A stretch of DNA of 64,000 nt from Neisseria lactamica. GTDB taxonomy: Bacteria; Pseudomonadota; Gammaproteobacteria; Burkholderiales; Neisseriaceae. The notes under the pieces were generated by a model. It saw only the letters and a program-made list of their open reading frames with translations. It ran no database searches and was not told the DNA's origin. The stretch is from assembly GCF_901482445.1 (NCBI RefSeq), contig NZ_LR590477.1, forward strand, positions 186,001 through 250,000, given 5' to 3'. Below, in pieces: positions 17,504 through 28,000 of the stretch. Numbering within the stretch: position 1 is the first letter of the stretch; every line of letters starts with the position of its first letter. Position numbers and translations under genes: made by a program.

Positions 17504-19291
17504 ATGAAACTTCCTTTATCCTATTTGCCTAATATTCGCTTTTTGTCTTGGTGCTGCTTATTGGCAGGTATCATCGCTCCTGCTACTTTGTTGGCCTCCC
17601 CCAACCCTGCCGAAATCCGTATGCAGCAAGATATTCAGCAACGCCAACGCGAAGAGCAGTTGCGCCAAACCATGCAGCCTGAAAGCGATGTGCGTTTGCA
17701 TCAAAAAAACACGGGGGAAACGGTTAATCAGTTGATGGGCGATGACAGCAGCCAACCGTGTTTTGCCATTAACGAAGTGGTGTTGGAAGGCGAACACCAT
17801 GCTCGGTTTCAGTTTGCCCTAAAACGTGCCTTGCGCGAAACGGGTTTTCAGGCTGGCAAGTGTTTGAATGCAGGCGACATCAATCACATTATGACGGTTG
17901 CGCAAAATATTTTGATTGGACGGGGTTACACCACCACGCGCATTTTGGCTGCGCCACAGGATTTAAACAGCGGTAAGCTGGTTTTAACGGTGTTGGCAGG
18001 TTATCTTAAAAACGTTGAAATGGATATGTCGCAAGCGAATCAAACCCATGCTGGACGCATTGCGGCGTTTCAAAATGAATTTCCCACGCGTTCAGACGGC
18101 ATCTTGAATTTGCGCGATTTGGAACAGGGTTTGGAGAATTTAAAGCGTATTCCAACAGTGGAAGCAGATATTCAAATTGTGCCTGTGGAGGGGGTACCCA
18201 ATCAAAGTACGGTACTGGTGAAATGACAGCAAAGATTGGTGCCTTATCGTTTGAGTGTGGGGATGGATGATTCGGGTACCAAGGCAACAGGTAAATATCA
18301 AGGCAATGTTACTTTCTCGGCGGATAATCCATTGGGATTAAGCGATTTGTTTTATGTGAACTATGGACGTTCCATTGGTAATGTTCCCGATGAAACAGAC
18401 AGTTCAGGCAGCCTGAAAAAAGGTGGTACACACAATTATGCGCTGCATTACTCTGTGCCGTTTGGCAAATGGACATGGGCATTCAATCACAGCGGCTACC
18501 GCTATCATCAAGCCGTAGCAGGATTAAGTGCAGCGTATGATTACAACGGTAAAAGTTACAACACCGATTTAGGTTTCAACCGCCTAATCTACCGCGATGC
18601 CAAACGCAAAACACATGTTGGTGCGAAATTATGGACACGCGGAACACAAAGCTATATTGACGATGCGGAGATTACAGTGCAACGCCGTAGAACGGCAGGT
18701 TGGTTAGCCGAGTTAAGCCATAAAGAATACATTGGCAACAGTACGGCTCAATTTAAGATTGCTTATAAACGTGGGACGGGTATGAGTGATGCTCTGCGCG
18801 CGCCTGAAGAAGCCTTTGGCGAAGGCACGTCACGTATGAAAATTTGGACGGCGTCGGCTGATGTAAATACTCCTTTTCAAATCGGTAAACAGCTATTTGC
18901 CTATGACACATCCGTTCATGCACAATGGAACAAAACCCCGCTAACATCGCAAGACAAACTGGCTATCGGCGGACACCACACCGTGCGTGGCTTCGACGGT
19001 GAGATGAGTTTGTCTGCCGAGCGGGGATGGTATTGGCGCAACGATTTGAGCTGGCAATTTAAACCAGGCCATCAGCTTTATCTTGGGGCTGATGTAGGAC
19101 ATGTTTCAGGACAATCCGCCAAATGGTTATTGGGCCAAACTTTAGCCGGCACAGCAATTGGGATACGCGGGCAGATAAAGCTTGGCGGCAACCTGCATTA
19201 CGATATATTTACCGGCCGTGCATTGAAAAAGCCCGAATTTTTCCAATCAAGGAAATGGGCAAGCGGTTTTCAGGTAGGCTATACGTTTTAA
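17504..19291 (+). pseudogene. tpsB: TpsB outer-membrane exporter, split by an in-frame TGA
   Basis: The frame encodes a signal peptide (to about residue 31), two POTRA-type domains (SQPCFAINEVVLEGEHHARF; then NVEMDMSQANQTHAGRI to QSTVLVK) and a 16-strand-type barrel ending GFQVGYTF. After 240 codons it meets TGA at 18224-18226, then continues in the same frame with QQRLVPYRLSVGMDDSG. The gene is therefore broken by one nonsense codon (probably from TGG) at the POTRA-barrel junction, with no frameshift. Without readthrough no functional pore is made. Confidence 0.9.
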
Positions 19292-19406
19292 AACGGCATA
19301 GTCAAATCAACGGTAACTATAGATATAGCTTTTCATAATAAAATACCTATCATGATTATGGTAAGAGATGGCTGTGTTTTGATATTAGATTGACACAGAA
19401 ATTTAA

Positions 19407-19440
19407 GAAGGAATCATGAAATACATGATTCCTTCTCGTT
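19407..19440 (+). terminator. Rho-independent-type hairpin after tpsB
   Basis: GAAGGAATCATG (19407-19418) and CATGATTCCTTC (19424-19435) form a perfect 12-bp stem with a 5-base loop. The T run is weak. The remaining stretch to 19627 has no gene. Confidence 0.6.
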
Positions 19441-19627
19441 TGCCTACATTAAACATATAGGCCGCCAACTCAATCAATAGAGTGATTTACCAGTTTTCCA
19501 ATCTTCCCAGTATATCTCCTACCGAATACGATTCTTCTAATTTCTCGGTTTCAAACACCATAAGATGAAGTGATTTTCAGGGTGAAAGTCGACCGGCCAT
19601 CTCTGACAGCCGGTTCAGACCCGGCAG

Positions 19628-20917
19628 CTACCGGAATGTAAACGGTAGACCTTCTTCATTTTCATCCGGGATAAAATGCCATTGTTGGGCCAGCCATCCG
19701 TTATCGCGCAATACATCCGAGTATTTAACAAGAACCTGTTCTTTAGCTTGAACGATTGTATCTATCATAAAGGATGCATCTTCTCTTCCCAAATCGCAAT
19801 ATTTCTCAGCAAAATCCAACAATGTATTCTTGGAAGGGTATGTTTTCTTACCGAGGTCAGTTAGGTTCAATGCCAGCATATCGTCATAAGCATCAAAAGT
19901 TCCTTGTGTTCCAACTCCGTATATTGATGTATCCAATACATCATAGGCAGGTGCAAGACGTACATCGTATTCGTCATGATAGAGTACTGAAAAATTTTTG
20001 AGGTATGCATCCCCGTTTTTCAATATGCAACTGGCGGCAAGCTGGTTAAAGAAATGGATTAAATCTTCATCGGGTCTACCAGATATCTGACGAATAATCT
20101 GTGCAATAGCCGCATAACTGCCTTTATATTTATCTTCTACCGAATACTGGCGCAGACTGGTAAAGTCTTCCATCCCTAAAAAATAACCCTGTTCGCCGAC
20201 ATCAAACCGACGTACCAACAACACGGATGAATCTTCCGACAAGCTGGTTTGTGCAACTGGAATACCTGCTTGTTTGATTGTTTGCATACATAAAAATTCA
20301 TTTGCAGCCAAACACGGGTATTCTGACGGATCAAATCCCTTGGCAATGTATGAGTCAGTTTGCTTGGTATTTCTGCTGATGGCATCTAAGGACATCTTCT
20401 GCTGTATCCCGGATACGCTGACGAAACGGCCGTGATGGAAGATTTCTGCCATATATTGCTGAAAAACCTGTCGGGCATTTATGCCCAGCAAATCTCGTTC
20501 AGTCAATATTCTTGGATTTTTCATCTCCAACCCGTCAATCCATTCATTAAAAAGCGAGTCATTACAGCGCACATGTATCCGACCCAAAGCCTCTCTGCCC
20601 AGAATTGCCAAGCGCAGCATCTCATTGTCTTCAAAAGGCGCATCATGAAAAGCATATTTGCTTGTGATGTGTGCAGCCAAAAAGCCTTCCGGAAAATACT
20701 GTACAAAGATATGCGGCATGTTGTTGCTGATATATACCTTGCTTCTGTCTTGATGATGCAGGCCCAGCAACGAAGAATTGGAATTGTCGTATGTGAACCG
20801 ATACATGGCCCCCTTTTCCAGAGTACCGATTCTTTCATCGTTTGCCCAAACATCCAAATGGGTGATTCTGGGTTTACGCATACGATTTCCGAATACGGCG
20901 AGGATAGACTTCATCAT
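19628..20917 (-). CDS. HipA-family serine/threonine kinase toxin, copy 1
   Basis: 429 residues from the ATG at 20917 (a TTG at 20932 overlaps the transposase stop). Features: HipA N-subdomain (DVWANDERIGTLEKGAMYRF), SGIQQKMS nucleotide-binding loop, YIAKGFDPSEYPCLAANEFLCM, catalytic-loop motif NGDAYLKNFS and metal motif LAPAYDVLDT. HipA kinases of this type phosphorylate tRNA synthetases and arrest growth. The catalytic-loop His is Tyr here, while copy 2 keeps NGDAHLKNFS. No antitoxin-like gene adjoins; the gene starts 12 bp after a transposase stop and may be transcribed with it. Confidence 0.85.
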   Translation of the reverse strand: MMKSILAVFGNRMRKPRITHLDVWANDERIGTLEKGAMYRFTYDNSNSSLLGLHHQDRSKVYISNNMPHIFVQYFPEGFLAAHITSKYAFHDAPFEDNEMLRLAILGREALGRIHVRCNDSLFNEWIDGLEMKNPRILTERDLLGINARQVFQQYMAEIFHHGRFVSVSGIQQKMSLDAISRNTKQTDSYIAKGFDPSEYPCLAANEFLCMQTIKQAGIPVAQTSLSEDSSVLLVRRFDVGEQGYFLGMEDFTSLRQYSVEDKYKGSYAAIAQIIRQISGRPDEDLIHFFNQLAASCILKNGDAYLKNFSVLYHDEYDVRLAPAYDVLDTSIYGVGTQGTFDAYDDMLALNLTDLGKKTYPSKNTLLDFAEKYCDLGREDASFMIDTIVQAKEQVLVKYSDVLRDNGWLAQQWHFIPDENEEGLPFTFR

Positions 20918-20928
20918 GAGAAGTTCTT

Positions 20929-21945
20929 TCAAACTGGAACAGCGGGTCGTTTAGACACATCTGCTGATTTAATTGTATATGGTGTATTGCGGATAAAGTT
21001 CAGCAATACCGCTTCCTTATTCGCCGGTGTGTCTTTGGCAAAATTCACGAAGTTGTGATAGACCAAATAATTGTTCAGATACTTGGTTGCCACACCTTTG
21101 AAACGGTGGACAATCAGGTTTTTCAGACGGCTGTGGTAGCTGTTGACAGTTTGGATATTGAAGGCACCGACGGAACGCCGTCCTCTCGGGATACGGATAT
21201 GGCTCAAATTCATATCCAGCGATAATTTTTGATATGGTCTTAAGGAATCGGTGACAAACACGGAACCAGCGGCAACTTTATCGGACAACACCTTTTGCAG
21301 GTCTTTCAAAGACGGTTTGCCCAAATTGCTGATTTTGGCAACAGACTTTCCGTCCAAATTGATGCCACAGGGAACACACACCTGTTCTTTGGATAAGCCA
21401 CGCTTCCCTGCCGGTGTTCCCCGTCTGTGTGCAGGACGCGGCAGTTTAAAATCCCGGTGATGTCCTTTATAGGAAATGGTGGAATAGGTCTCGTCGGCTT
21501 CTACAATGCCGTCCAATTCCACTTCAGCCATCATATTCTGTAAGGCACCGAGAACTTTATGTCGCCAGTAGAAAGCGGTTTGCAGGGAGATACCGCAAAT
21601 CCGAGCACTCTTTCGCAACGGGTATTTTTCTACCATACAGTGAATATATTTTTCCCAGACTTCTATATCTTTCTGTGTGTTGTAGAGGATGGTGCCGGTT
21701 TGTTCTACAAACGATTTCCGGCAGTCCGGATTGCGGCACAGATACATCTGGTTGCCGCATTTTTTGCCGTTTTTGACAAAGTGTGCAGATTGGCAGTGCG
21801 GACAGCAGGTGATTTTCTTCGGCTCGACTACTTTCTTTATTTCGATTTTTTGGGAAACAGAGGCTAAAAACTGCTGCTTATCGCTGTCCGTAAGATTTTG
21901 GAACAACTGTTCCAGAATGTCCAATTCTCTCGTGATGGCCAACAT
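20929..21945 (-). CDS. IS1595-family (ISXO2-like) transposase
   Basis: A 338-residue transposase. The N-terminal zinc ribbon is CCPHCQSAHFV with CRNPDCRKSF. The catalytic core contains GIVEADETYS (Asp), VFVTDSLRPYQ (Asp) and a later VNSYHSRLKNLIVHRFKGV segment. The ATG at 21945 follows a TAAGGA ribosome site. It runs directly into hipA copy 1. No terminal inverted repeats could be found by eye around this copy. Confidence 0.85.
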   Translation of the reverse strand: MLAITRELDILEQLFQNLTDSDKQQFLASVSQKIEIKKVVEPKKITCCPHCQSAHFVKNGKKCGNQMYLCRNPDCRKSFVEQTGTILYNTQKDIEVWEKYIHCMVEKYPLRKSARICGISLQTAFYWRHKVLGALQNMMAEVELDGIVEADETYSTISYKGHHRDFKLPRPAHRRGTPAGKRGLSKEQVCVPCGINLDGKSVAKISNLGKPSLKDLQKVLSDKVAAGSVFVTDSLRPYQKLSLDMNLSHIRIPRGRRSVGAFNIQTVNSYHSRLKNLIVHRFKGVATKYLNNYLVYHNFVNFAKDTPANKEAVLLNFIRNTPYTIKSADVSKRPAVPV

Positions 21946-22391
21946 GAATAAATTCCTTACAACTCAAATTGTTATAATGGATCTTGTCAAATTGGGATGA
22001 ATTTATCAACCTATTGTCAGAACATAGCCAAAAATATTTGACATCTGGTTATTTTTAAGATAAATTAAAATGGGTAATTTTATATTTAAATCATTCATTG
22101 CCTGTCTCTATTGAGGTTATAGCAAAACGCAATACCCCCAGAGGAATATCAGACATGGCACTGATATAGATGATCGCTGGTTATCAGTGGATGAAATCAA
22201 GTTTTTAAGTCAGACAAAACGAAAACTTTAAACTGAGGTTTAAAATGCATCAACCTGATTTGAAATACGTGCAATATCAGAATGTTATGGAATTTTGAAT
22301 TATTTGGCATACTGGTTGCTAAAGACCAAGCTCAGAAAGAAACGCAATTGTTTGAAAAAGCAAAAGGAGCAACGATGTCAGCATTCAGAGT
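21946..22391. other. Intergenic stretch with gene debris
   Basis: AT-rich DNA upstream of the IS1595 transposase. A 17-codon frame starts at 22244, and an unassigned fragment reading AKDQAQKETQLFEKAKGATM lies just before the IS3 end. Neither could be assigned to a family. Confidence 0.4.
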
Positions 22392-23522
22392 CTGAACTGC
22401 ACCCCAAAAGTTGGACACATCCCCTCCAACTCACAAGGTGCAGTTTTTTTATGAGCAAATATACATTACACTTCAAATACCAAGCCGTACTCTACTACCT
22501 GCATATACGCAGCCAACAGCGTACCGCAGACCACTACGGCATCTCCCGAACCCACCTGCGACGATGGATACGCGCCTATCAAGAAGGCGGCGTCGGCGCA
22601 CTCGAACATCCCCAATCCAAAACCATGACCGACCACCGCAAAAACCCCTTCATCGCCGACAAACCCGACCACGAAAAAACACAGGCGGAGCTTATCGAAG
22701 AGTTGTGCTATATGCGCGCAAAGGTTGCCTACCTAAAGGAGTTAAAAGCCCTCAGCAAAAAGCGGACCGAAAAGAACAAAGCCAAACCGTCCAAACACTG
22801 AGGGCGCAACACCCGCTCAAATACCTGCTACACATCGCAAACCTGCCCAAAAGCAGCTTTTACTACCACCACCAAGACCGACCCGACCCCGATGAAGCCG
22901 ACAAAGCCCTCCTCGTCGAAACCTACCGGCGGCATAAAGGACGATACGGGCAAAGGCGCATTGCCGCAGCATTGGGTTGGAACCGCAAAAAAGTGGCGCG
23001 GTTGATAAGACAGCTAGGACTGAAAGCCCTCATACGGGCGAAAAAAGCCTACCGCCATCCCGCCATGGGCGAAATATCGGAACACCTCCTCAAACGTCGG
23101 TTCACAGCCAAAAAGCCCAACGAAAAATGGCTGACAGACGTGACCGAACTCAAAGGAAAGGACGGCAAACTGTACCTCTCGCCGATCTTGGACTTGTTCA
23201 ACCGCGAGATCGTCGCCTACGCCATGAGCCGCAGAGCCGACAGTGAAATGGTGAAGGAAATGCTCGAAAAAGCCGCACCCCGGCTGACTGATAAAGGAAC
23301 AATGCTTCATTCTGACCAAGGCGTGCTGTACCGTACGGCGGGGTATAGGGAATTGCTTGCCCAACATTCCATGGTTCAAAGCATGTCGCGAAAGGCGAAT
23401 TGTTGGGACAATGCACCGATGGAGAGTTTCTTTGCGGTGTTGAAGACGGAGTGTTTCTATAACGCAGGAGAATTGACGGTGGACGAATTGATGAAACAGA
23501 TAGATGATTATATGGATTATGA
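22392..23522 (+). mobile_element. IS3-family element, 3' end missing
   Basis: The left end TGAACTGCACCCCAAAAGTT begins at 22392. OrfA and OrfB follow in overlapping frames. The element stops inside the last codons of OrfB, where another element's left end begins at about 23523. Confidence 0.8.
22451..22801 (+). CDS. IS3 OrfA (helix-turn-helix DNA-binding protein)
   Basis: 116 residues starting MSKYTLHFKYQAVLYYL. ADHYGISRTHLRRWIRAYQE is the helix-turn-helix, and the C-terminal ELIEELCYMRAKVAYLKELKAL is a leucine-zipper-like helix. OrfB lies in the -1 frame; AAAAAG at 22757-22762 is a possible slippage site. Confidence 0.85.
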   Translation: MSKYTLHFKYQAVLYYLHIRSQQRTADHYGISRTHLRRWIRAYQEGGVGALEHPQSKTMTDHRKNPFIADKPDHEKTQAELIEELCYMRAKVAYLKELKALSKKRTEKNKAKPSKH

Positions 23523-23583
23523 TCAGCTCCCCAAAAGTTGGACTCTAATCCAACTAATTAAGGAGCAGATTTTTTATGGCTAA
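22753..23583 (+). pseudogene. IS3 OrfB transposase, C-terminus replaced
   Basis: It carries the whole rve/DDE core: WLTDVTELKGKDGKLYLSPI (Asp), TMLHSDQGVLY (Asp) and CWDNAPMESFFAVLKTE (Glu). After DDYMDY the normal end is lost, and the frame reads into the next element (QLPKSWTLIQLIKEQIFYG) before stopping at 23583. Probably inactive, with only the last 20-30 residues changed. Confidence 0.8.
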
Positions 23584-23590
23584 ATACACC
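23523..23590 (+). mobile_element. Left-end fragment of a second IS3-type element
   Basis: GCTCCCCAAAAGTTGGAC, followed by a leader and ATGGCTAAATACACC, has the layout of an IS3 left end plus OrfA start. It is cut after about 68 bp by an IS1106-like fragment. Confidence 0.6.
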
Positions 23591-24193
23591 CTATCTTTTA
23601 CAAACTCGGCTACAAACAACATACCCGCACCGATGAAGAAGGCTATATCGAGAAACTGCACATTACCCCCGCCAATACCCATGAGTGCAAACACCTGTCG
23701 CCTTTGTTGGAAGGTATAGCCAAAGATACGACCGTCTATGCCGATAAAGGCTGCGACAGTGCGGAAAACCGGCAACATCTGAAAGACCATCAGTTGCTGA
23801 ACGGCATTATGCGCAAAGCCCACCGCAACCGTCCGCTGACGGAAGTGCAAACCAAACGCAACCGATATTTGTCGAAGACCCGTTATGTGGTCGAACAGAG
23901 CTTTGGTACGCTGCACCGTAAATTCCGCTATGCCCGGGCAGCCTATTTCGGGCTGATTAAAGTGAGTGCCCAAAGCCATCTGAAGGCGATGTGTTTGAAC
24001 CTGTTGAAAGCGGCTAACAGGCTAAGTGTGCCTGTTGCCGCCTAAAAGGCGGCCCGGATGCCTGATTATGGGGCGTCCGGGGAGGATTAAGGAGGTATTT
24101 GTGTAAAATTAGGCGCAATTAGGGGCGAAAACAGCCGAAAACCTGTGTTGGGGTTTCGACTGTCGGGAGGGAAAGGAATTTTGCAAAGGTCTC
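23591..24193 (+). mobile_element. IS1106-like (IS5 family) fragment with transposase C-terminus
   Basis: The frame reads KLGYKQHTRTDEEGYIEKLH, then ANTHECKHLSPLLEGIAKDT, YADKGCDSAENRQHL and VEQSFGTLHRKFRYARAAYF, and stops at 24045. These are the second-Asp and Glu regions of an IS5-family transposase; the first half is absent. The right end at 24193 (TTTTGCAAAGGTCTC) matches the IS1106 terminal repeat as remembered. Confidence 0.8.
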
Positions 24194-24233
24194 TTAGAAT
24201 ATCAAAATTTAATTGTAAAAATAAGGAGTTTAG

Positions 24234-25037
24234 ATGAAGGTTTATTATGCTCATTCCGCCCAAGGCCAATTCTGCAACCTTTTGCCTTACGAACACTGGC
24301 AAACCCTTCAATCCCACGCCCAAAATGTCAGCAATTCGGCTGCAAATTTTGCCTAAGTTTTCGACGCGCAAGACATTGCTTATCACACCGGGCAACTACA
24401 CGATTTAGGAGAATACTCGCTTGAATTTCAGGATAGATTAAATGGCGGGAGTAAGCCTGTCGACCATTCTACCGCCGGGGCAAAAATCGCTTTTGAGTGT
24501 TGGGGCAGCATTGCTATCGGCAAGCTCATGGCGTTTTGCATTGCGGGGCATCATGCCGGTTTGGCAAACGGTGCGGGCGAGGGTGATAACCGCAACACCT
24601 TGAAACAACGTTTGGCGTTGCAATTCGGTAAAGATATTCCGGAACTCGATAGCGTATGGCTGCAAGAAATCAAGCTACCCAAAACTTTGCCTGTGCCGCC
24701 GCTTCCCATTCCAAACCATCGCCGACAAATTCCGCATGATCGAAAGCCATATGCAGCCGCTGATTATTCCGTTCGATGGTGAGGCCGAAAACCTCATTAG
24801 CAGCCTGCACCATGCCGACCATATCGGTGGATTCTTACGCAAACTGCAACCCTACACCGTCCAAATCCCCGAAAAAGCCCTTGCCACTTTGTATAAAGCA
24901 GGGCGTATCGAACCGATTAACGAGAAAAACTTCGGCAAACAGTTTTATCGCTGATTGGGCTGGATTTATATGATGAGGTGGCCGGGCTTTCTTGGGAGGA
25001 TACGGTGTTTTTGAAAGGGGAGAGTTTGGTGTTTTAA
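24234..25037 (+). pseudogene. cas3: Type I-C cas3 remnant (HD nuclease-helicase)
   Basis: About 800 bp remain of a gene usually over 2 kb. The start MKVYYAHSAQGQ follows AAGGAG; the HD domain is recognisable (EHWQTLQSHAQNV, then AYHTGQLHDLGEYSLEFQ and PVDHSTAGAKIAFE) but has a TAA at 24351-24353. CIAGHHAGLANGAGEGDN is followed by a jump to the C-terminus (PYTVQIPEKALATLYKAGRI; LYDEVAGLSWEDTVFLKGES), with a frameshift near 24950. The whole helicase core is deleted. It is the first gene of a decayed cas operon. Confidence 0.85.
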
Positions 25038-25085
25038 GGAAAATTATTTTGATTAATTGAGAAGATAATTACATAGGAATTTAGA

Positions 25086-28000
25086 ATGGCTAAAGACATT
25101 ACACAACTTGATGACTATACAAAATTAAAAAAACTTGCTTCTGCTCTTTGGCAACAAAATAGCTCTTATCATGGTGCAGCTATTATGATAGGTGCAGGTT
25201 TTAGTAGAAGTGCTGCGACAACAGGAGATAGCAATAAAAAGCTTCCGCTTTGGTTTAATTTTTCTGAACTATTAACTAAAGAATTGAATTCAAATAGCTC
25301 AGATCCATTACGACTAGCTGAAGAATACAATGCATATTTCGGGAAACAAGCATTACATGATTTAATCAAGAAGGAAATTAATGATTCAGCCTGGATACCG
25401 AGGGAACTACATAAATCCTTATTAGAATTACCATGGTCAGAGGTTTTGACTACAAACTGGGATACTTTGCTTGAACGTGCTTCAGAAGAAATTCATCAGC
25501 CTGTATATAGTATTGTTTCAAAACAGGAAGATCTTTCAAGTGCAAGATCACCTCGTATCGTGAAATTGCATGGCACTATTGATGTAACTAAAGATTTGAT
25601 TTTTACTCAGGAAGATTACCGTACATATCCGCAACAATATGCAGCATTTGTGAACTTTGCTCGGCAAGTATTTATTGAAAATGAACTATGTCTAATGGGT
25701 TTCTCTGGGGATGACCCAAATTTCTTACAGTGGGCTGGTTGGGTTAGAGATCATTTAACTAGTCATTCTAGACGGATTTATCTCGTTGGAGCTTTAGGAT
25801 TAAATTCTTCAAAACGGAAATATTTAGAGTCGCTCAATATTGCACCAATAGATTTGTATAGTTTGGTTAAAGATTATGATGATGCAGATATGCGTCATTT
25901 TAAGGCCACAGAAATATTTCTTCAGACCTTGCAAAAATTAAAGCCTAAGAATAAATGGGAATGGGAGCCAAATCAGCTACATCGAACGGAAATGACAGAA
26001 GAAGAATTAAATAGGCGTTATCAAGATCATGAGCATGCAGCTCATCTTCTTGAAGGACAATTAGTTTCTTTAGAAAAAGATAGATTGTCTTACCCAGAGT
26101 GGTTGGTATGTCCAAATCGATTGAGATTTACCTTGCATATGCAGTTAACAGATCCTTGGCCTAATCCTGATAATTTGTCAAGAATGAATAAAGATTCAAG
26201 AGCTAAGCTGCTGTATGAAATAGCTTGGCACCATAAAGTAACTTTTGAAATTCTTCCAAATTGGTTGGTAAATGAACTGCTAACAGTATGTGATCTTGAT
26301 AAACCTTGTTGTTTAACAAAGAAACAGCAATTAGATATTGCGCTTCTTTTATTGAAAAATACACGTTGGATGGAACAGTCAGAAAGTAAAGATATTATTC
26401 TAATAACAAGACATATATTGGAAAAAGGAAAAAAATATTGGGCGGAGATTGGTAATGAATTGTCCTATTATTCCGCTATTTTAGCTCGTGATTCATTTGA
26501 TTATCCTGCTTTAGAGAAATATGCAGAAGAAATTACCACTAATGATCCTATTTGGAAGTTAAAAAAGGCTTCTTTATTTGCAGAGCTTGGAAATTTTGAA
26601 GAAGGTAAACACTTAATAAGTGGAGCATATAGTGATTTACTTAAGCAGTATAGAAACAATCATGGTTCTATTTATTTGCTCTCTCGTCTAGCTTGGGCAT
26701 ACTGGTTAGCTAGAGGTGTTAACTTGAGTGAACTGGAAGAGAAAATTAGAATTTTCTCTTTTGATTATAAAGAATCTAAATGTGATCCTTGGGATTACAT
26801 AGAACACATGCAGGAAAAAATTACCAAAAAATTAGCAAAGCAACAAGAACAAGAGATTGAGCCTTTATTTGAACCAGGGCATTACAAAGATAACTCCAAT
26901 ACTGTAACTTGGAGTAATGAATTACACCCGCTACTTCTACTAGAAGGTATATCTAATACTGTTGGACTACCATTACGTTGGCAGCATACAAATTTTCTTG
27001 TCGATTCAGCTGCAAAAATTGCCGAATTAACTGAAATTGATAATACCCAACGTTTCTCTCTTGCTATTAGAGCCGCCAGTAGTGAGACATCTAATGTCTT
27101 AAAAAGAGTATTTTCTAGAATTAAAATTGCGTGTTTATCTCAGGATGAGGCTAATTTTTTAATAGAAAAAACTATATCTTCAATTGAATATTGGTCTAAA
27201 AAGCGAGAGACTCAAGCGAGTATAAGCGGTATTACAAACTATGCAATTGATCGCTTACGTGTTTTTATTGAAGTTTTAGCTAGAATTTCTGTAAGAGCAA
27301 CATCTGAACAAGCTAAACAAATATTTCGCTTAGCAGTATCTTTAGGGCAGAATAATAAACTTCAACATTTATGGCTATTTGATTCAATTAAAGACTTAAT
27401 TGAATTTTCTCTTAAAAGTATTCCTGACGCTGAACAACATGAGGTGTTGCTTGATGCATTATCTTATCCACTTGAAACAGAAATTCAAAAAAATGAATAT
27501 GGTAAGTGGGCTAATCCTGTTATAGATAATCCGGGGGAGCGTAAGCAAAATATTTTTATTGATAAACGTATTAATGAAATTATAGATACTATAGAAAGAA
27601 ACTCTTCTAAAAATGCTCCAGCATTATTAAGATTATTACCATTAATAAAGAGTAAATTCCTTACCGAAAAAGAATGCAGACAAATTGCATTAAATATATG
27701 GGGGGATAATCCTGATTATAAAAATATACCTGAAACTGGATTGCTTAATTACGTTCTACTTGAATTGCCAAACATGGATTCTTTGTCTGTAAAAGCATTG
27801 GTTAGAGAATACTTATTTGAACAGAAAGAAGAAAACTTGTTTAAATTGGGTTTTTTAATGGATGTTGCTAATGCAGCACTTGGAAAAAATGTTAAGGAAT
27901 TGCCAAGTGAAGAACGAGCTCTTGATTATTTTGAAAAATTAACTTCTTGGAGATTGCCTCAAAAAGATAATAACGAAATAGGGTTTTCTAAAAATATAAA

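Larger units (their letters stand above)
10847..18417 (+). repeat. Five Kingella-dialect uptake sequences in tpsA and tpsB
   Basis: AGGCAGCCTGAA occurs at 10847-10858, 11102-11113, 12713-12724, 13703-13714 (tpsA) and 18406-18417 (tpsB), all on the plus strand. A 10-base core match (GCAGCCTGAA) lies at 17674-17683. This 12-mer is the DUS dialect of Kingella-group species, not of N. meningitidis. Neisserial DUS forms are also present in the locus (15173, 14818, 18091). Confidence 0.8.
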
